From Flavobacteriaceae bacterium LYZ1037 (GTDB taxonomy: Bacteria > Bacteroidota > Bacteroidia > Flavobacteriales > Flavobacteriaceae), in contig QFWS01000003.1 in the NCBI GenBank assembly GCA_003144015.1, positions 186,001-250,000 on the forward strand: DNA of 64,000 bases, given 5' to 3'. The notes below the pieces were generated by a model. It made no database searches. It was not told the DNA's origin and worked only from the letters and a program-made list of their open reading frames with translations. Shown here in pieces: positions 41,977 to 51,634 of this stretch. A program made the translations under genes and the position numbers. The number at the start of each line of letters is the position of its first letter. Positions within the stretch are counted from its first letter, which is position 1.

Positions 41977-43083
41977 ATGAAATTAAATTATATATCATAT
42001 TTTATGTTGCTTTTGTTAAGTCTTTTAACCTGTGCACAATCAAAAAAAGATAGTCCTCTTGAAAATGCTTATCAAATAATAGTTCCAGACTTAAATATAC
42101 CTTGGGGCTTTACTTTTTTACCGGATAATGCCATGTTAATTACCGAAAAAAAAGGAGAACTTATTCACTTTAAAGAAGGTAAAAAAACATTAATTCAAGG
42201 GCTTCCTAATATAGAAGTTCGAGGGCAAGGTGGACTAATGGATATTGCATTACATCCAAATTATAAAAACAATGGATGGATTTACTTTTCATATGCTTCC
42301 CCAGATGGAGATGGTAAAGGGAGTAATACAGCCATAATGAGAGCCAAATTATCAAATAACCAACTTACTAATAAAGAATTAATCTACAAGGCTACACCTA
42401 ATAGTACTGCAGGACAACATTTTGGTTCCAGGATTGTTTTTGACAACAAAGGCTATTTATTTTTTACTATTGGAGAAAGAGGTGATAGAGATACCAATCC
42501 TCAAGATATTACAAGAGATTGTGGTAAAGTTTATAGATTATTCGATGATGGTCAAATTCCAGAAGACAACCCTTTTTACAACACACCAAATGCAAAAAAA
42601 GCTATTTTTGCTTATGGGAATAGAAACCCTCAAGGCATGAAAATACATCCTAAGACTGGTGATATTTGGTCCCACGAACATGGTCCAAAAGGTGGTGATG
42701 AAATAAATATTATAAAATCAGGAAAAAATTATGGTTGGCCAAAAGTAACTTATGGAGTCAATTATATTGGCACAAAAATCACAGAAAACACTGAACTTCC
42801 AGGTATGGAACCGCCAATTCATCATTGGACGCCATCTATTGCTCCTAGCGGTATGGCATTTATTACTAGCGATATATATCCTGATTGGAAAGACAATTTA
42901 TTAGTTGGCTCTTTAAAATTTCAATATGTTAGTAGATGTATCTTAAAAGGTAACAAGGTTGTGAGTGAAGAAAAATTACTGGAAGACCTTGGTCGAGTAC
43001 GCTCCATAGAACAGGGTCTTGACGGCTATATTTATATTGGTATTGAAAATTTAGGTATTGTAAAACTCTTACCAAATAAATAA
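41977..43083 (+). CDS. PQQ-dependent aldose sugar dehydrogenase-like lipoprotein
   Basis: The 368-residue protein has a lipoprotein signal (MKLNYISYFMLLLLSLLTC, lipobox LLTC, C19) and a six-bladed propeller of the YliI/GDH-B family: LNIPWGFTFLPDNAMLITEK, GQGGLMDIALHPNYKNNGWI, a conserved GQHFGSRIVFDNKGYLF histidine, RNPQGMKIHPKTGDIWSHEH, GPKGGDEINIIKSGKNYGWP and SGMAFITSDIYP. Such enzymes oxidise aldoses to lactones with PQQ. No PQQ synthesis genes are in the window. Convergent/divergent neighbours are unrelated. Confidence 0.9.
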   Translation: MKLNYISYFMLLLLSLLTCAQSKKDSPLENAYQIIVPDLNIPWGFTFLPDNAMLITEKKGELIHFKEGKKTLIQGLPNIEVRGQGGLMDIALHPNYKNNGWIYFSYASPDGDGKGSNTAIMRAKLSNNQLTNKELIYKATPNSTAGQHFGSRIVFDNKGYLFFTIGERGDRDTNPQDITRDCGKVYRLFDDGQIPEDNPFYNTPNAKKAIFAYGNRNPQGMKIHPKTGDIWSHEHGPKGGDEINIIKSGKNYGWPKVTYGVNYIGTKITENTELPGMEPPIHHWTPSIAPSGMAFITSDIYPDWKDNLLVGSLKFQYVSRCILKGNKVVSEEKLLEDLGRVRSIEQGLDGYIYIGIENLGIVKLLPNK

Positions 43084-43140
43084 AAACATCCAAGTTTATC
43101 AACTTTCAAAAATACATCCTATAATTAAAATGTAAATAAC

Positions 43141-43148
43141 TAAATTTG
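43141..43148 (+). promoter_or_regulatory. Promoter -7 box for udk operon
   Basis: TAAATTTG matches TAnnTTTG and lies 25 bp upstream of the udk ATG. No clear -33 TTTG was seen. Confidence 0.5.
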
Positions 43149-43173
43149 TGCTTAATTTAAAAAACAATAATAC

Positions 43174-43782
43174 ATGCTAATAATCGGTATTGCTGGTGGA
43201 ACTGGCTGTGGAAAAACGACCGTAGTAAATCAAATTTTAAATCAACTACCTGAAGGAGAAGTTGGAGTTATTTCACAAGATTCTTACTATAAAGATACCT
43301 CACATTTAAATTATGACGAACGTGTAAAAATAAATTTCGACCATCCTCGTTCTATCGATTTTGAATTATTAGAATCGCATTTAAAAGAACTAAGATTAGG
43401 AAACGACATACACCAACCAGTATATTCATTTATTAAACACAATAGAACTGGCGATACCATCTTAACCCATCCAAGAAAAGTGATGATTGTTGAAGGTATT
43501 TTAATACTAACAAATCCAGAATTAAGAGAGATGTTTGATATTAAAATATTTGTACATGCTGATAGTGACGAACGATTAATTCGTCGTTTAAAACGAGATA
43601 TTACAGAAAGAGGTAGAGATATAGATGAGGTGCTCTCTAGGTATCAAAACACATTAAAACCTATGCACCAACAGTTTATTGAACCTATGAAAGAGTATGC
43701 AGATATTATTATTCCTAATAACAAATACAATACAGTTGCTGTAGATATTGTTAAAACCATTATCAATCAAAGACTCGTTTAA
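43174..43782 (+). CDS. udk: Uridine kinase
   Basis: This enzyme phosphorylates uridine and cytidine in nucleotide salvage. The 202 residues begin with MLIIGIAGGTGCGKTTVVNQ (P-loop GGTGCGKT at 8-15). They also contain ISQDSYYKDTSHLNYDERVK, NFDHPRSIDFELLESHLKEL, the catalytic/metal region VYSFIKHNRTGDT, MIVEGILIL, and RLIRRLKRDITERGRDIDEV. Length and motifs are normal. It heads an operon with the FtsB-like gene (TAATG overlap) and the methylmalonyl-CoA mutase genes. Confidence 0.95.
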   Translation: MLIIGIAGGTGCGKTTVVNQILNQLPEGEVGVISQDSYYKDTSHLNYDERVKINFDHPRSIDFELLESHLKELRLGNDIHQPVYSFIKHNRTGDTILTHPRKVMIVEGILILTNPELREMFDIKIFVHADSDERLIRRLKRDITERGRDIDEVLSRYQNTLKPMHQQFIEPMKEYADIIIPNNKYNTVAVDIVKTIINQRLV

Positions 43783-44108
43783 TGACAAAAAGCAGAAACA
43801 AATACTTAAAACCTTTTAAGAACATCTTTGTTCTAATAATTGCAGTATTTGCTGTTTGGATGATTTTTTTCGATGCGAATTCATGGCTAATTCATAACGA
43901 GCTAAATTCAGATATAAACGAATTAGAAGATGAAAAAGATTTTTATAAAAATGAAATTGTAAAAGACAAAAAAGCCATAAAAGAATTAAGTACAGAAGAA
44001 GGAATTGAAAAATTAGCAAGAGAAAAATATTATATGAAGAAAGAAAATGAAGACATATACATAATTGAATACCAAGACAGTATAGCTAAAGCAAAGAAAA
44101 ATGAGTAA
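43782..44108 (+). CDS. FtsB/DivIC-like septum formation initiator
   Basis: The 108-residue protein has one membrane helix (about 15-33: IFVLIIAVFAVWMIFFD) and a coiled-coil (about 42-80: LNSDINELEDEKDFYKNEIV). It then has the conserved septum-initiator tail LSTEEGIEKLAREKYYMKKE. FtsB/DivIC-type proteins link FtsQ and FtsL in the divisome. Its start overlaps the udk stop by one base and its end overlaps the mutA start by 8 bp, so it lies in the operon. The link to the mutase genes is only one of position. Confidence 0.9.
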   Translation: MTKSRNKYLKPFKNIFVLIIAVFAVWMIFFDANSWLIHNELNSDINELEDEKDFYKNEIVKDKKAIKELSTEEGIEKLAREKYYMKKENEDIYIIEYQDSIAKAKKNE

Positions 44109-45453
44109 GAAATTATTTGAAGAATTTAGCGACGTTTCATCTAAAGAATGGAAACAAAAAATTCAGGCCGACCTTAAAGGAGCAGATTACAACGAAACCC
44201 TTATCTGGAAAACTAACGAAGGGATCGATGTGAAACCTTTTTATCATGCAGAAGAGTTTTCTTCCTTGCCAAATGTGTCATCCTCTCAAGCTACAAAATG
44301 GCTAATCTGCGATACTATTTTTGTTTCAGATGTAAAAAAATCGAATCATTTTGCTAAAGAATTTTTAAGCAGAGGAGCACAAAGTATCAAGTTTATTATT
44401 CCGTCTAAAGATGTTTCAATTAACGAACTTCTAATTGGTATTGATGCCTATGCAACAAGCTTGTATTTTGAGCTTCAGTTTTTAGATTCAGAATTTGTTA
44501 AAAAACTAATAGCATTTTCTTCAAAAACAAAAATTTATATTCTTACAGATATTGTTGGAAATCTCGCAAAAACTGGCAATTGGTTTACCACGCTTCAAGA
44601 AGACCATAATCATTTCGAAACCATTATAAATAACACTTCTACATGTAGTGTCGATCTGTCTTTATATCAAAATGCTGGAGCCACTATGGTTCAACAATTA
44701 GCTTATTCTCTTGCCCATACCAACGAATACTTAAATCATTTAGAAAACAAAAAAGACCTTAAAATCATTTTCACCGTTTCAGTTGGAACCAATTATTTCT
44801 TTGAAATCGCTAAACTTAGAGCTTTACGCATATTATGGAAATCTTTAGCTTCAGAGTATAATATCACTTCAGACTGCCACATTTTTGCAACACCTACAAA
44901 ACGAAATAAAACACTTTACGATTATAATACAAACCTATTACGCACAACTACGGAATGTATGAGCGCTATTTTAGGTGGATCAAATACTGTAAACAACCTG
45001 GCTTACGATGCTATCTATCATAAAAACAACGAGTTTGGAAATCGAATTTCTAGAAATCAACTTCTGGTTTTAAAACATGAAAGTTATTTTGATAAAGTGA
45101 ATAACCCAGCAGATGGAACTTACTATATTGAAAGTATTACCCAGCAATTAGCTGAAAAAGCTCTTGAATTATTTAAAGACATCGAAGCCAACGCTGGTTT
45201 TCTAAAACAATTAAAAGAAGGTATTATACAAAGAAAAATTAAAGAAAGTGCTCAAAACGAACAAACCCAGTTTAATACTGGTGAAGACGTATTGTTAGGC
45301 ACCAACAAACATCCAAACCCTAACGATAAAATGAAACAGGATTTAGAGCTTTACCCATTTGTAAAAACAAACCCTAGAAAGACGCTTATTGAACCAATAA
45401 TTGAAAAAAGACTGGCAGAAACTTCAGAACAAAACAGATTAAAAACCGAATAA
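44101..45453 (+). CDS. mutA: Methylmalonyl-CoA mutase, small subunit
   Basis: This subunit is the catalytically inactive partner of the mutase that interconverts succinyl-CoA and methylmalonyl-CoA. The 450 residues fit the mutase TIM-barrel family: KIQADLKGADYNETLIWKTN (about 20-39), TCSVDLSLYQNAGATMVQQL, ILRALRILWKS-like pattern in LRALRILWKSLASEYN, and NPADGTYYIESITQQLAEKA. There is no B12-binding domain with DxHxxG, as expected for small subunits of this length. It is encoded upstream of the large subunit with a lipoprotein gene between. Confidence 0.93.
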   Translation: MSKKLFEEFSDVSSKEWKQKIQADLKGADYNETLIWKTNEGIDVKPFYHAEEFSSLPNVSSSQATKWLICDTIFVSDVKKSNHFAKEFLSRGAQSIKFIIPSKDVSINELLIGIDAYATSLYFELQFLDSEFVKKLIAFSSKTKIYILTDIVGNLAKTGNWFTTLQEDHNHFETIINNTSTCSVDLSLYQNAGATMVQQLAYSLAHTNEYLNHLENKKDLKIIFTVSVGTNYFFEIAKLRALRILWKSLASEYNITSDCHIFATPTKRNKTLYDYNTNLLRTTTECMSAILGGSNTVNNLAYDAIYHKNNEFGNRISRNQLLVLKHESYFDKVNNPADGTYYIESITQQLAEKALELFKDIEANAGFLKQLKEGIIQRKIKESAQNEQTQFNTGEDVLLGTNKHPNPNDKMKQDLELYPFVKTNPRKTLIEPIIEKRLAETSEQNRLKTE

Positions 45454-45463
45454 ATATTAAATC

Positions 45464-46105
45464 ATGAGTAAAACACTAGTAAAACTTACATTTATAGCAT
45501 TATGCTTAACTTTATTTAATTGTAAAAATGACTCTGCAACATTTGATGATTATAAGTACGCCAATCCGGGAGATATCTTAATTTGCGACAACTTAGACAC
45601 TAAATTATATGTAGAAGCATTACTTTCTTTTGAAAATGATATTGCTTCGGTTTACGGAAAAGAACAGAAAAACCTTCAATTTGCACATTTTTTTTATTTC
45701 AGTGAGGCACTAGCTAATAAAGCAGATTATGAGACGTTTGTGTCACCTCATACCATGAAAGTGTTTGAAGCATTAAAGAAAGACAAAAACCTTTGGAATG
45801 AGGATAATAGTATAAATTACCATGCGGAAATTTTCACCTGCATTTTAAATAATATTAGTGTAGATGGATTACAAACAACATTTAATGCCCTTGTCTCTAC
45901 CAACAGTATGAAACCAGAATTGTTTGGTGAACCCTTAAAAAACCATATTAAAGATGCTCATAGAGACAGATATATGGCAATGTATGTTGCTTTAGATCTA
46001 TTCTATGCTAAGCTTTTTGATGTAGACCCTACAAAGATTACCGAAAGAACAGAATCTAACAATATAAATGAAGAATTAGAAAATAATCTAAACGCTGTTA
46101 AATAA
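45464..46105 (+). CDS. Unknown lipoprotein in the methylmalonyl-CoA mutase operon
   Basis: The 213-residue protein has an export signal ([20 protein letters not shown], lipobox LFNC, C20) and a helical mature part with no recognised domain. Features are the repeated Asn/Asp stretches, [20 protein letters not shown], and [20 protein letters not shown]. Its start is 10 bp after the mutA stop and its end 35 bp before the large subunit, so it is embedded in the operon. The envelope location is odd for a cytoplasmic B12 pathway. I cannot assign a function. Confidence 0.72.
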   Translation: MSKTLVKLTFIALCLTLFNCKNDSATFDDYKYANPGDILICDNLDTKLYVEALLSFENDIASVYGKEQKNLQFAHFFYFSEALANKADYETFVSPHTMKVFEALKKDKNLWNEDNSINYHAEIFTCILNNISVDGLQTTFNALVSTNSMKPELFGEPLKNHIKDAHRDRYMAMYVALDLFYAKLFDVDPTKITERTESNNINEELENNLNAVK

Positions 46106-46140
46106 CTGATAATTTAAGGATAGGAATAAATAGAACTCAA

Positions 46141-48327
46141 ATGTCTAGAAAAAACATTCAACATATCGCTTTAAAGTCTGAAATTGAAAATCAAACATCA
46201 GAATCATTTCCATTGAGAGAAATAGCCGATGAACAACGTGAGCTTTTCAATACAGCCGAAAATATTGATATTAAAGCTACCTATTCCAAAAATGATATAA
46301 ACGAGTTAGAACACTTAAATTTTGTAGCTGGAATTTCGCCATATCTTCGTGGACCTTACAGCACTATGTATGTTCGTAGACCATGGACCATTCGTCAATA
46401 TGCAGGATTTTCTACAGCCGAAGAAAGTAATGCGTTTTACAGAAGAAATTTAGCTGCTGGTCAAAAAGGGCTCTCGGTAGCTTTCGATTTAGCGACACAT
46501 AGAGGTTACGATTCTGACCACAATCGTGTGGTAGGAGATGTTGGTAAAGCTGGTGTGGCTATAGATTCTGTAGAAGACATGAAAGTGCTTTTCGACCAGA
46601 TTCCACTAGATAAAATGTCCGTTTCTATGACCATGAATGGAGCCGTTTTACCCATCATGGCTTTTTATATAGTGGCTGCTGAAGAACAAGGTGTTTCTCC
46701 AGAACATTTAGCAGGAACCATTCAAAATGATATTTTAAAGGAGTTTATGGTTCGTAACACTTACATCTACCCTCCTACACCATCCATGAAAATCATTTCA
46801 GATATTTTTGAATATACAAGCAAGAACATGCCAAAATTCAATAGTATCAGTATTTCAGGTTACCATATGCAAGAAGCTGGAGCAACATGCGATATTGAAT
46901 TAGCATACACATTAGCAGATGGTCTGGAATATATAAGAAAAGGCTTAGAAGCTGGTATGGACATTGATACCTTTGCACCTAGACTCTCTTTCTTTTGGGC
47001 TATTGGGATGAATCATTTTATGGAAATTGCCAAAATGAGAGCTGCCAGAATGTTATGGGCAAAAATAGTCTCACAATTTCATCCAAAAAACAAAAAGTCC
47101 TTAGCCTTAAGGACGCATTGTCAAACAAGTGGCTGGAGTCTTACAGAACAAGACCCTTTTAATAATGTGGCTCGAACAACTATTGAGGCTGCTGCAGCTG
47201 TTTTTGGTGGTACACAATCTTTACACACCAATGCCTTAGACGAAGCCATTGCGTTACCAACAGATTTTTCAGCTAGAATAGCAAGAAACACCCAAATATT
47301 TCTTCAGGAAGAAACTAAAATAACAAAAACCGTCGATCCTTGGGCTGGAAGTTTATATGTTGAAAAACTCACCCATGATATTGCACAAAAAGCTTGGGAA
47401 CTTATTGAAGAAGTTGAAGAGCTTGGAGGCATGACCAAAGCCATTGAAGCCGGCATTCCAAAATTACGAATTGAAGAAGCTGCCGCTAGAAAACAAGCCA
47501 GAATAGATTCTGGTGAGGATATTATTGTTGGTGTTAATAAATACAGACTAGAACAAGAAGATCCAATAGCAACATTGGAAGTCGATAATCAAACCGTAAG
47601 AACCCAACAAATAGAACGATTAAACAAAATTAAAGCTGAACGAGATTCTGAAAAAGTAAAACAAGCTTTAACTAATTTAACTAATGCAGCCAAAATGTGG
47701 TCTAAAAATTCTAAAGATTCCCTTTTGCAAGGCCATAATAATTTATTAGCTTTAGCTGTTGTAGCTGCTCGAGAAAGAGCGACTCTAGGCGAAATAAGTG
47801 ATGCTTTAGAAACCGTTTATGGACGTTATAAGGCACAAATTAAATCCTTTTCTGGTGTGTATAGTAAAGAAATAAAAAACGACGTATCTTTTAAGAAAGC
47901 CAAACAATTAGCAGACACCTTTGCTGAGCAAGATGGTAGAAGACCACGTATTATGATTGCTAAAATGGGGCAGGATGGTCATGATAGAGGTGCCAAAGTA
48001 GTCGCTACTGGCTATGCAGACGTAGGTTTTGATGTGGATATAGGTCCACTTTTCCAAACACCACAAGAAGCAGCGAAACAAGCTGTTGAAAACGATGTAC
48101 ACATTCTTGGTGTTTCTTCTTTAGCAGCTGGACACAAAACACTTGTGCCACAAGTAATCGAAGCTCTTAAAAATTATGGTAGAGACGACATTATGGTTGT
48201 TGTTGGTGGCGTAATCCCGAAACAAGATTACCAATATCTTTTCGATGCTGGAGCCATGGCTGTATTTGGTCCTGGAACTAAAATTAGTGATGCTGCTATA
48301 AAGATATTGGAGATTTTGATTGATTAA
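46141..48327 (+). CDS. scpA: Methylmalonyl-CoA mutase, large subunit
   Basis: This 728-residue adenosylcobalamin enzyme carries the catalytic barrel (about 50-560: [120 protein letters not shown]) and a C-terminal B12 domain. The base-off motif is D612-G-H614-D-R-G617, with [15 protein letters not shown] and [13 protein letters not shown]614 should bind cobalt. It links odd-chain and branched-chain catabolism or propionate use to the TCA cycle. MeaB and epimerase genes are not in the window. Confidence 0.97.
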   Translation: MSRKNIQHIALKSEIENQTSESFPLREIADEQRELFNTAENIDIKATYSKNDINELEHLNFVAGISPYLRGPYSTMYVRRPWTIRQYAGFSTAEESNAFYRRNLAAGQKGLSVAFDLATHRGYDSDHNRVVGDVGKAGVAIDSVEDMKVLFDQIPLDKMSVSMTMNGAVLPIMAFYIVAAEEQGVSPEHLAGTIQNDILKEFMVRNTYIYPPTPSMKIISDIFEYTSKNMPKFNSISISGYHMQEAGATCDIELAYTLADGLEYIRKGLEAGMDIDTFAPRLSFFWAIGMNHFMEIAKMRAARMLWAKIVSQFHPKNKKSLALRTHCQTSGWSLTEQDPFNNVARTTIEAAAAVFGGTQSLHTNALDEAIALPTDFSARIARNTQIFLQEETKITKTVDPWAGSLYVEKLTHDIAQKAWELIEEVEELGGMTKAIEAGIPKLRIEEAAARKQARIDSGEDIIVGVNKYRLEQEDPIATLEVDNQTVRTQQIERLNKIKAERDSEKVKQALTNLTNAAKMWSKNSKDSLLQGHNNLLALAVVAARERATLGEISDALETVYGRYKAQIKSFSGVYSKEIKNDVSFKKAKQLADTFAEQDGRRPRIMIAKMGQDGHDRGAKVVATGYADVGFDVDIGPLFQTPQEAAKQAVENDVHILGVSSLAAGHKTLVPQVIEALKNYGRDDIMVVVGGVIPKQDYQYLFDAGAMAVFGPGTKISDAAIKILEILID

Positions 48328-48384
48328 AAAATCGGATTTTAGAGCATTAAATAATAAAACAAAATACAACACTCAACCAGAAAA

Positions 48385-48930
48385 TTGACATTTAAACCAT
48401 TTCCAGAATTACAATCACAACGACTTCTACTAAGAAAGATTGTAGAAGCAGACTGCAGGTCGATCTTATTCTTACGTTCAGATAAAAAGGTCACCAAGTT
48501 CATTGAAAGACCAGAAGACAGAAAAACTAAAACCCAAGCAGATGCTATCAAATTTATTAAAGAATTAGACGAATATATTGAAACAGGCAAGTCCATTTCT
48601 TGGGGTATAACTTTAAAAAATAATCCTGAAATAATTGGAACCATTTGTTTATGGAATTTTTCAAACAATAATAAAACAGCTGAAGTTGGTTATGATTTAG
48701 ATCCGAAATTTCAAAGTCTTGGAATTATGAATGAATCTCTAAAAATGGTTATTAATTATGGTGTTGATAATTTAAAACTTAACAAAATTGAGGCCTTTAC
48801 ACATACTAACAATAAGCCTTCTATAAAGCTTTTAGAAAGGAATGGCTTTCGATTAAATAGACACAGAAAAGATTTAGAAAACAAGTCAAATGTAATATTT
48901 GAACTTAAAAATACACGAAACAAGATCTAA
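48385..48930 (+). CDS. GNAT family N-acetyltransferase
   Basis: The 181-residue protein shows RimJ/RimL-like GNAT features: LQSQRLLLRKIVEADCRSIL near the start, ISWGITLKNNPEIIGTICLW (beta4/5), the acetyl-CoA site YDLDPKFQSLGIMNESLKMV, and LNKIEAFTHTNNKPSIKLLE with GFR. It acetylates an unknown amine, perhaps a protein N-terminus or antibiotic. The likely start is TTG at 48385 because no earlier ATG was found in frame. The next gene begins 78 bp downstream. Confidence 0.85.
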   Translation: MTFKPFPELQSQRLLLRKIVEADCRSILFLRSDKKVTKFIERPEDRKTKTQADAIKFIKELDEYIETGKSISWGITLKNNPEIIGTICLWNFSNNNKTAEVGYDLDPKFQSLGIMNESLKMVINYGVDNLKLNKIEAFTHTNNKPSIKLLERNGFRLNRHRKDLENKSNVIFELKNTRNKI

Positions 48931-49008
48931 GCAATTTAAAATCAAACGAGTATATTAGCTAAAGATTTTACAAGTTTAACATCTTACTTTTTCATAAAAA
49001 GCAATGAC

Positions 49009-49845
49009 ATGAAACCAATCTTTTTTTTTAGTTTAATTGTTATTTGTTTATTAGCTTATTGCGATAATAAACAAAGAGCTACACAAGAAATAAATAAAGA
49101 AATTCCTAAAGACACTATTAGAGAGAGAATAATCGATTTATCTTATGTGTATTCAGATGAAACCGTTTATTGGGTTACTGCACAAGAATTCAAACTAGAT
49201 ACAGTTTTTAAAGGTCAAACAGATAAAGGGTTTTATTATTCTGCTAACAATTTTAGTTCGGCAGAACATGGTGGTACTCATATTGATGCGCCAATTCATT
49301 TTGCAGAAAACGGTATGTCAGTTGATGAAATACCTCTTGAAAAACTCATGGGAAAAGCCATTAAAATAAATGTCTCGGCTAAAGCTTTAAATAATTCGGA
49401 CTATCAAATAAGTATTGATGATTTAAAAGCATGGGAAACTAAAGAAAAAACTACAATTCCAGATGGAAGTATTGTTTTATTACAAACAGGATTTGCTAAA
49501 TACTATCCAAATAAAGTTAAATATTTGGGAACTGATGAACGTGGAGAACTTGCCGTTCAAAAATTACATTTTCCAGGACTTTCAGAAGCAGCAGCAAAAT
49601 GGTTAGTTGAAAACAGAAATATTCATGCCATTGGAATTGATACTCCTAGTATTGATTATGGGCAATCTGAATATTTTAAAAGTCATGTTGTATTACTCTC
49701 ACAAAACATTCCTGCCTTCGAGAATTTAACCAATTTAGATAAATTACCAAATAGTGGCTTTGAAATAATTGCTTTACCTATGAAGATTCAAGGTGGAAGT
49801 GGTGCTCCTTTAAGAATTGTGGCCATTCTTAATAATTCTCATTAA
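49009..49845 (+). CDS. Cyclase family (kynurenine formamidase-like) lipoprotein
   Basis: The 278-residue protein has an export signal with LAYC (C18) and a cyclase-family (PF04199) domain: IDLSYVYSDETVYWVTAQEF, the metal motif HGGTHIDAPIHF (about 87-98), VDEIPLEKLMGKAIKINVSA and the C-terminal GAPLRIVAIL. The H-x-G-T-H-x-D-x-x-x-H core is that of metal-dependent formamidases. The secreted location differs from the cytoplasmic kynurenine enzyme, so the natural substrate is unknown. It is followed after 58 bp by an alpha/beta-hydrolase gene. Confidence 0.9.
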   Translation: MKPIFFFSLIVICLLAYCDNKQRATQEINKEIPKDTIRERIIDLSYVYSDETVYWVTAQEFKLDTVFKGQTDKGFYYSANNFSSAEHGGTHIDAPIHFAENGMSVDEIPLEKLMGKAIKINVSAKALNNSDYQISIDDLKAWETKEKTTIPDGSIVLLQTGFAKYYPNKVKYLGTDERGELAVQKLHFPGLSEAAAKWLVENRNIHAIGIDTPSIDYGQSEYFKSHVVLLSQNIPAFENLTNLDKLPNSGFEIIALPMKIQGGSGAPLRIVAILNNSH

Positions 49846-49903
49846 TAGCTATTTTATTTAAAAAACGAAAAACACATCAAACAACTCAAACAATCTAAAA
49901 TTA

Positions 49904-50833
49904 ATGAAAAAACCTTTAACAATATTATTTCTAATGTTATGTGGAAATATCCTATTAGCCCAAAATTTAGAGGTACAAACTTTTGGACATGCAAACGATA
50001 AACCCATCATCTTTTTGCATGGTGGACCAGGATACAATAGTGTGTCCTTTGAAAAAACAACAGCAGAAGCTCTAGCTAAAAACGGCTTTTTTGTAATCTC
50101 TTATGATAGACGTGGAGAAGGACGAAATGAACCATTAACAGCAGCTTACACGTTTAACGAAACTTTTGATGACATCAATCAAATCTTTAAATCCTTCAAT
50201 TTAAAAAAGGTATCTTTAATTGGTCACAGTTTTGGAGGTGTTATTGCAACGCTTTTTGCCGACAATTATCCAGACAAAATAAACTCATTAATATTAGTTG
50301 GAACTCCCGTATCCATGCAGGAAACATTAAAGAATATTGTTTCCAAATCCAAAGCTATTTATTTAGAAAAAGATGATAAAGTAAGTCTTAATTATATTAA
50401 CATGCTTGAGAAAATGGATAGCACAAGTTTAGAATATAGCAGTTACAGTTTTATGCATGCCATGTCTAATGGGTTCTACGCTACAAAAAGCCCAAATCAA
50501 GATGCGATTGCCTTATATAAAACGTTTCAATCAGACACTCTGCTTAAAAAATATGCTTCCAAAATGGGCTACGTAGCACCACAAAAATTTTGGAAAAACG
50601 AACAGTATACAACCATATCATTAAGAGAAAATTTGGAAAACTTAAAAGCAAAAAAAGTTAAGGTGTTCGCTATCTATGGGAAAGAAGATGGGTTATACTC
50701 TGAAGAACAAATTGAAAATCTTAAAAGTATTTTAGGAGACTCTAAAGTAATATATTTAGACAATTGCTCTCATAGTGTTTTTATAGACCAGCAAAAAGAG
50801 TTTATTGAATCCATAAAAAAGTGGACAAAGTAA
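49904..50833 (+). CDS. Secreted alpha/beta hydrolase
   Basis: The 309-residue protein has a signal peptide (LFLMLCGNILLAQ) and a hydrolase fold: oxyanion loop FLHGGPGYNS (38-47), YDRRGEGRNE, the nucleophile elbow LIGHSFGG (S109), an acid in YGKEDGLYSEEQ, and C-terminal histidine DNCSHSVFIDQQ. The layout resembles proline iminopeptidase-like serine hydrolases. The substrate is unknown; pairing with the cyclase gene suggests breakdown of an amide or ester. A terminator is at 50919-50948. Confidence 0.88.
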   Translation: MKKPLTILFLMLCGNILLAQNLEVQTFGHANDKPIIFLHGGPGYNSVSFEKTTAEALAKNGFFVISYDRRGEGRNEPLTAAYTFNETFDDINQIFKSFNLKKVSLIGHSFGGVIATLFADNYPDKINSLILVGTPVSMQETLKNIVSKSKAIYLEKDDKVSLNYINMLEKMDSTSLEYSSYSFMHAMSNGFYATKSPNQDAIALYKTFQSDTLLKKYASKMGYVAPQKFWKNEQYTTISLRENLENLKAKKVKVFAIYGKEDGLYSEEQIENLKSILGDSKVIYLDNCSHSVFIDQQKEFIESIKKWTK

Positions 50834-50918
50834 CGAACATAACCTAAGGAATATATTTAATATTGGTTATATAATCTCTAATCAAAAAAAGTAGCAGACA
50901 GAAAAAACTAAAAAAAAC

Positions 50919-50948
50919 AACCCCTTGAAAATGGCTCCTCAAGGGGTT
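50919..50948 (+). terminator. Terminator after the hydrolase gene
   Basis: AACCCCTTGA (50919-50928) and TCAAGGGGTT (50939-50948) form a perfect 10-bp stem. A short T-run follows (TTAACTT), so it is plausible though weak on the + strand. It may also end the leftward 35-aa gene at 51011. Confidence 0.65.
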
Positions 50949-51010
50949 TAACTTAACTAATATTCCGACTTTAACATATATAACCAACTCTAGTCGGTAA
51001 AGAGCACTAA

Positions 51011-51118
51011 CTATCTTCGTTTTCTAGTTTGTTTAGCTTCTAGTTTCATTCTAATTTTTTCTTGTCTTTTCTCCTTTAAATCAACAGTAGGAGCTTTTAA
51101 ATTTCTACCTTTTGCCAT
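51011..51118 (-). CDS. Small very basic protein (35 aa)
   Basis: The reading frame encodes MAKGRNLKAPTVDLKEKRQE, then KIRMKLEAKQTRKRR. It is strongly basic with no hydrophobic segment, so nucleic-acid or ribosome binding is possible. It is too short for most automated calls. No close family is certain. It stands alone in an 800-bp region otherwise empty of long genes, with a terminator-like hairpin at 50919-50948 downstream. Confidence 0.55.
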   Translation of the reverse strand: MAKGRNLKAPTVDLKEKRQEKIRMKLEAKQTRKRR

Positions 51119-51254
51119 GATATATTATTTTAATTTTAATAATTAATTGAAAATATAACGACAATCCTAATTGTTAAACCTTTTCCTTACGAGTTTAAAC
51201 CAAGTGCAAACAGCACACAGTATTATTAATTGATAGTATAAGGTTTTAGAATTG

Positions 51255-51282
51255 TTTTAAGCACACTCGCGAGTGCTTAAAA
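51255..51282. repeat. Perfect inverted repeat with palindromic centre
   Basis: TTTTAAGCAC (51255-51264) and GTGCTTAAAA (51273-51282) form a 10-bp stem; the centre (CACTCGCGAGTG at 51263-51274) is itself a palindrome. It may be a terminator for a leftward transcript or a binding site. Confidence 0.65.
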
Positions 51283-51417
51283 ATTCGGAAAGATAATTTT
51301 AGTTTTTCTAATTGGAACTAGTGGTTGAAGTGCGTAATTTAAATCACCAAACACAACATGTCTTACTTTATATGAAGTAAGTCGAAACTGAATTTGTCTT
51401 TTAAAAATGTCCACCAT
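51277..51417 (-). CDS. Possible 46-aa reading frame (low confidence)
   Basis: The minus strand has MVDIFKRQIQFRLTSYKVRH, then VVFGDLNYALQPLVPIRKTK, ending IIFPNF. There is no close family match that I know. It sits alone in the 500-bp gap upstream of rrf2, and its stop overlaps the inverted repeat at 51255-51282. It may be a degraded gene or chance. Confidence 0.25.
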   Translation of the reverse strand: MVDIFKRQIQFRLTSYKVRHVVFGDLNYALQPLVPIRKTKIIFPNF

Positions 51418-51573
51418 AATAAACATATTTTGTCAGATTATTGACCTTTTTTGTTACAAAGCGAACATATACAATATTATTGACATTTCAAAAGTTACCC
51501 CTCAAATTAACCCTATTTTAAGAACTTTTAACAATTAAATCAAAGGTTGCAAAAATTTAACTGCATATTAATT

Positions 51574-51613
51574 CGGATAAATTTGTCCGTATTGATTTTT
51601 TGTTTTAAATTTG
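51574..51613 (+). promoter_or_regulatory. rrf2 promoter with Rrf2-type operator
   Basis: The near-palindrome CGGATAAATTTGTCCG (51574-51589; half-sites CGGATAAA and CGGACAAA on opposite strands, 7 of 8 match) contains a -33 TTTG at 51582-51585. A consensus -7 box TAAATTTG lies at 51606-51613, 20 bp after the TTTG. The operator would block RNA polymerase. Related sequences occur before ric and nirK. Autorepression of rrf2 is inferred. Confidence 0.6.
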
Positions 51614-51634
51614 TGCTATAATTAAATTGAATAT

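Noticed and set aside
48339-48668. 109-aa frame on the - strand
   Set aside because: It is antisense to the GNAT gene, which has clear family motifs.
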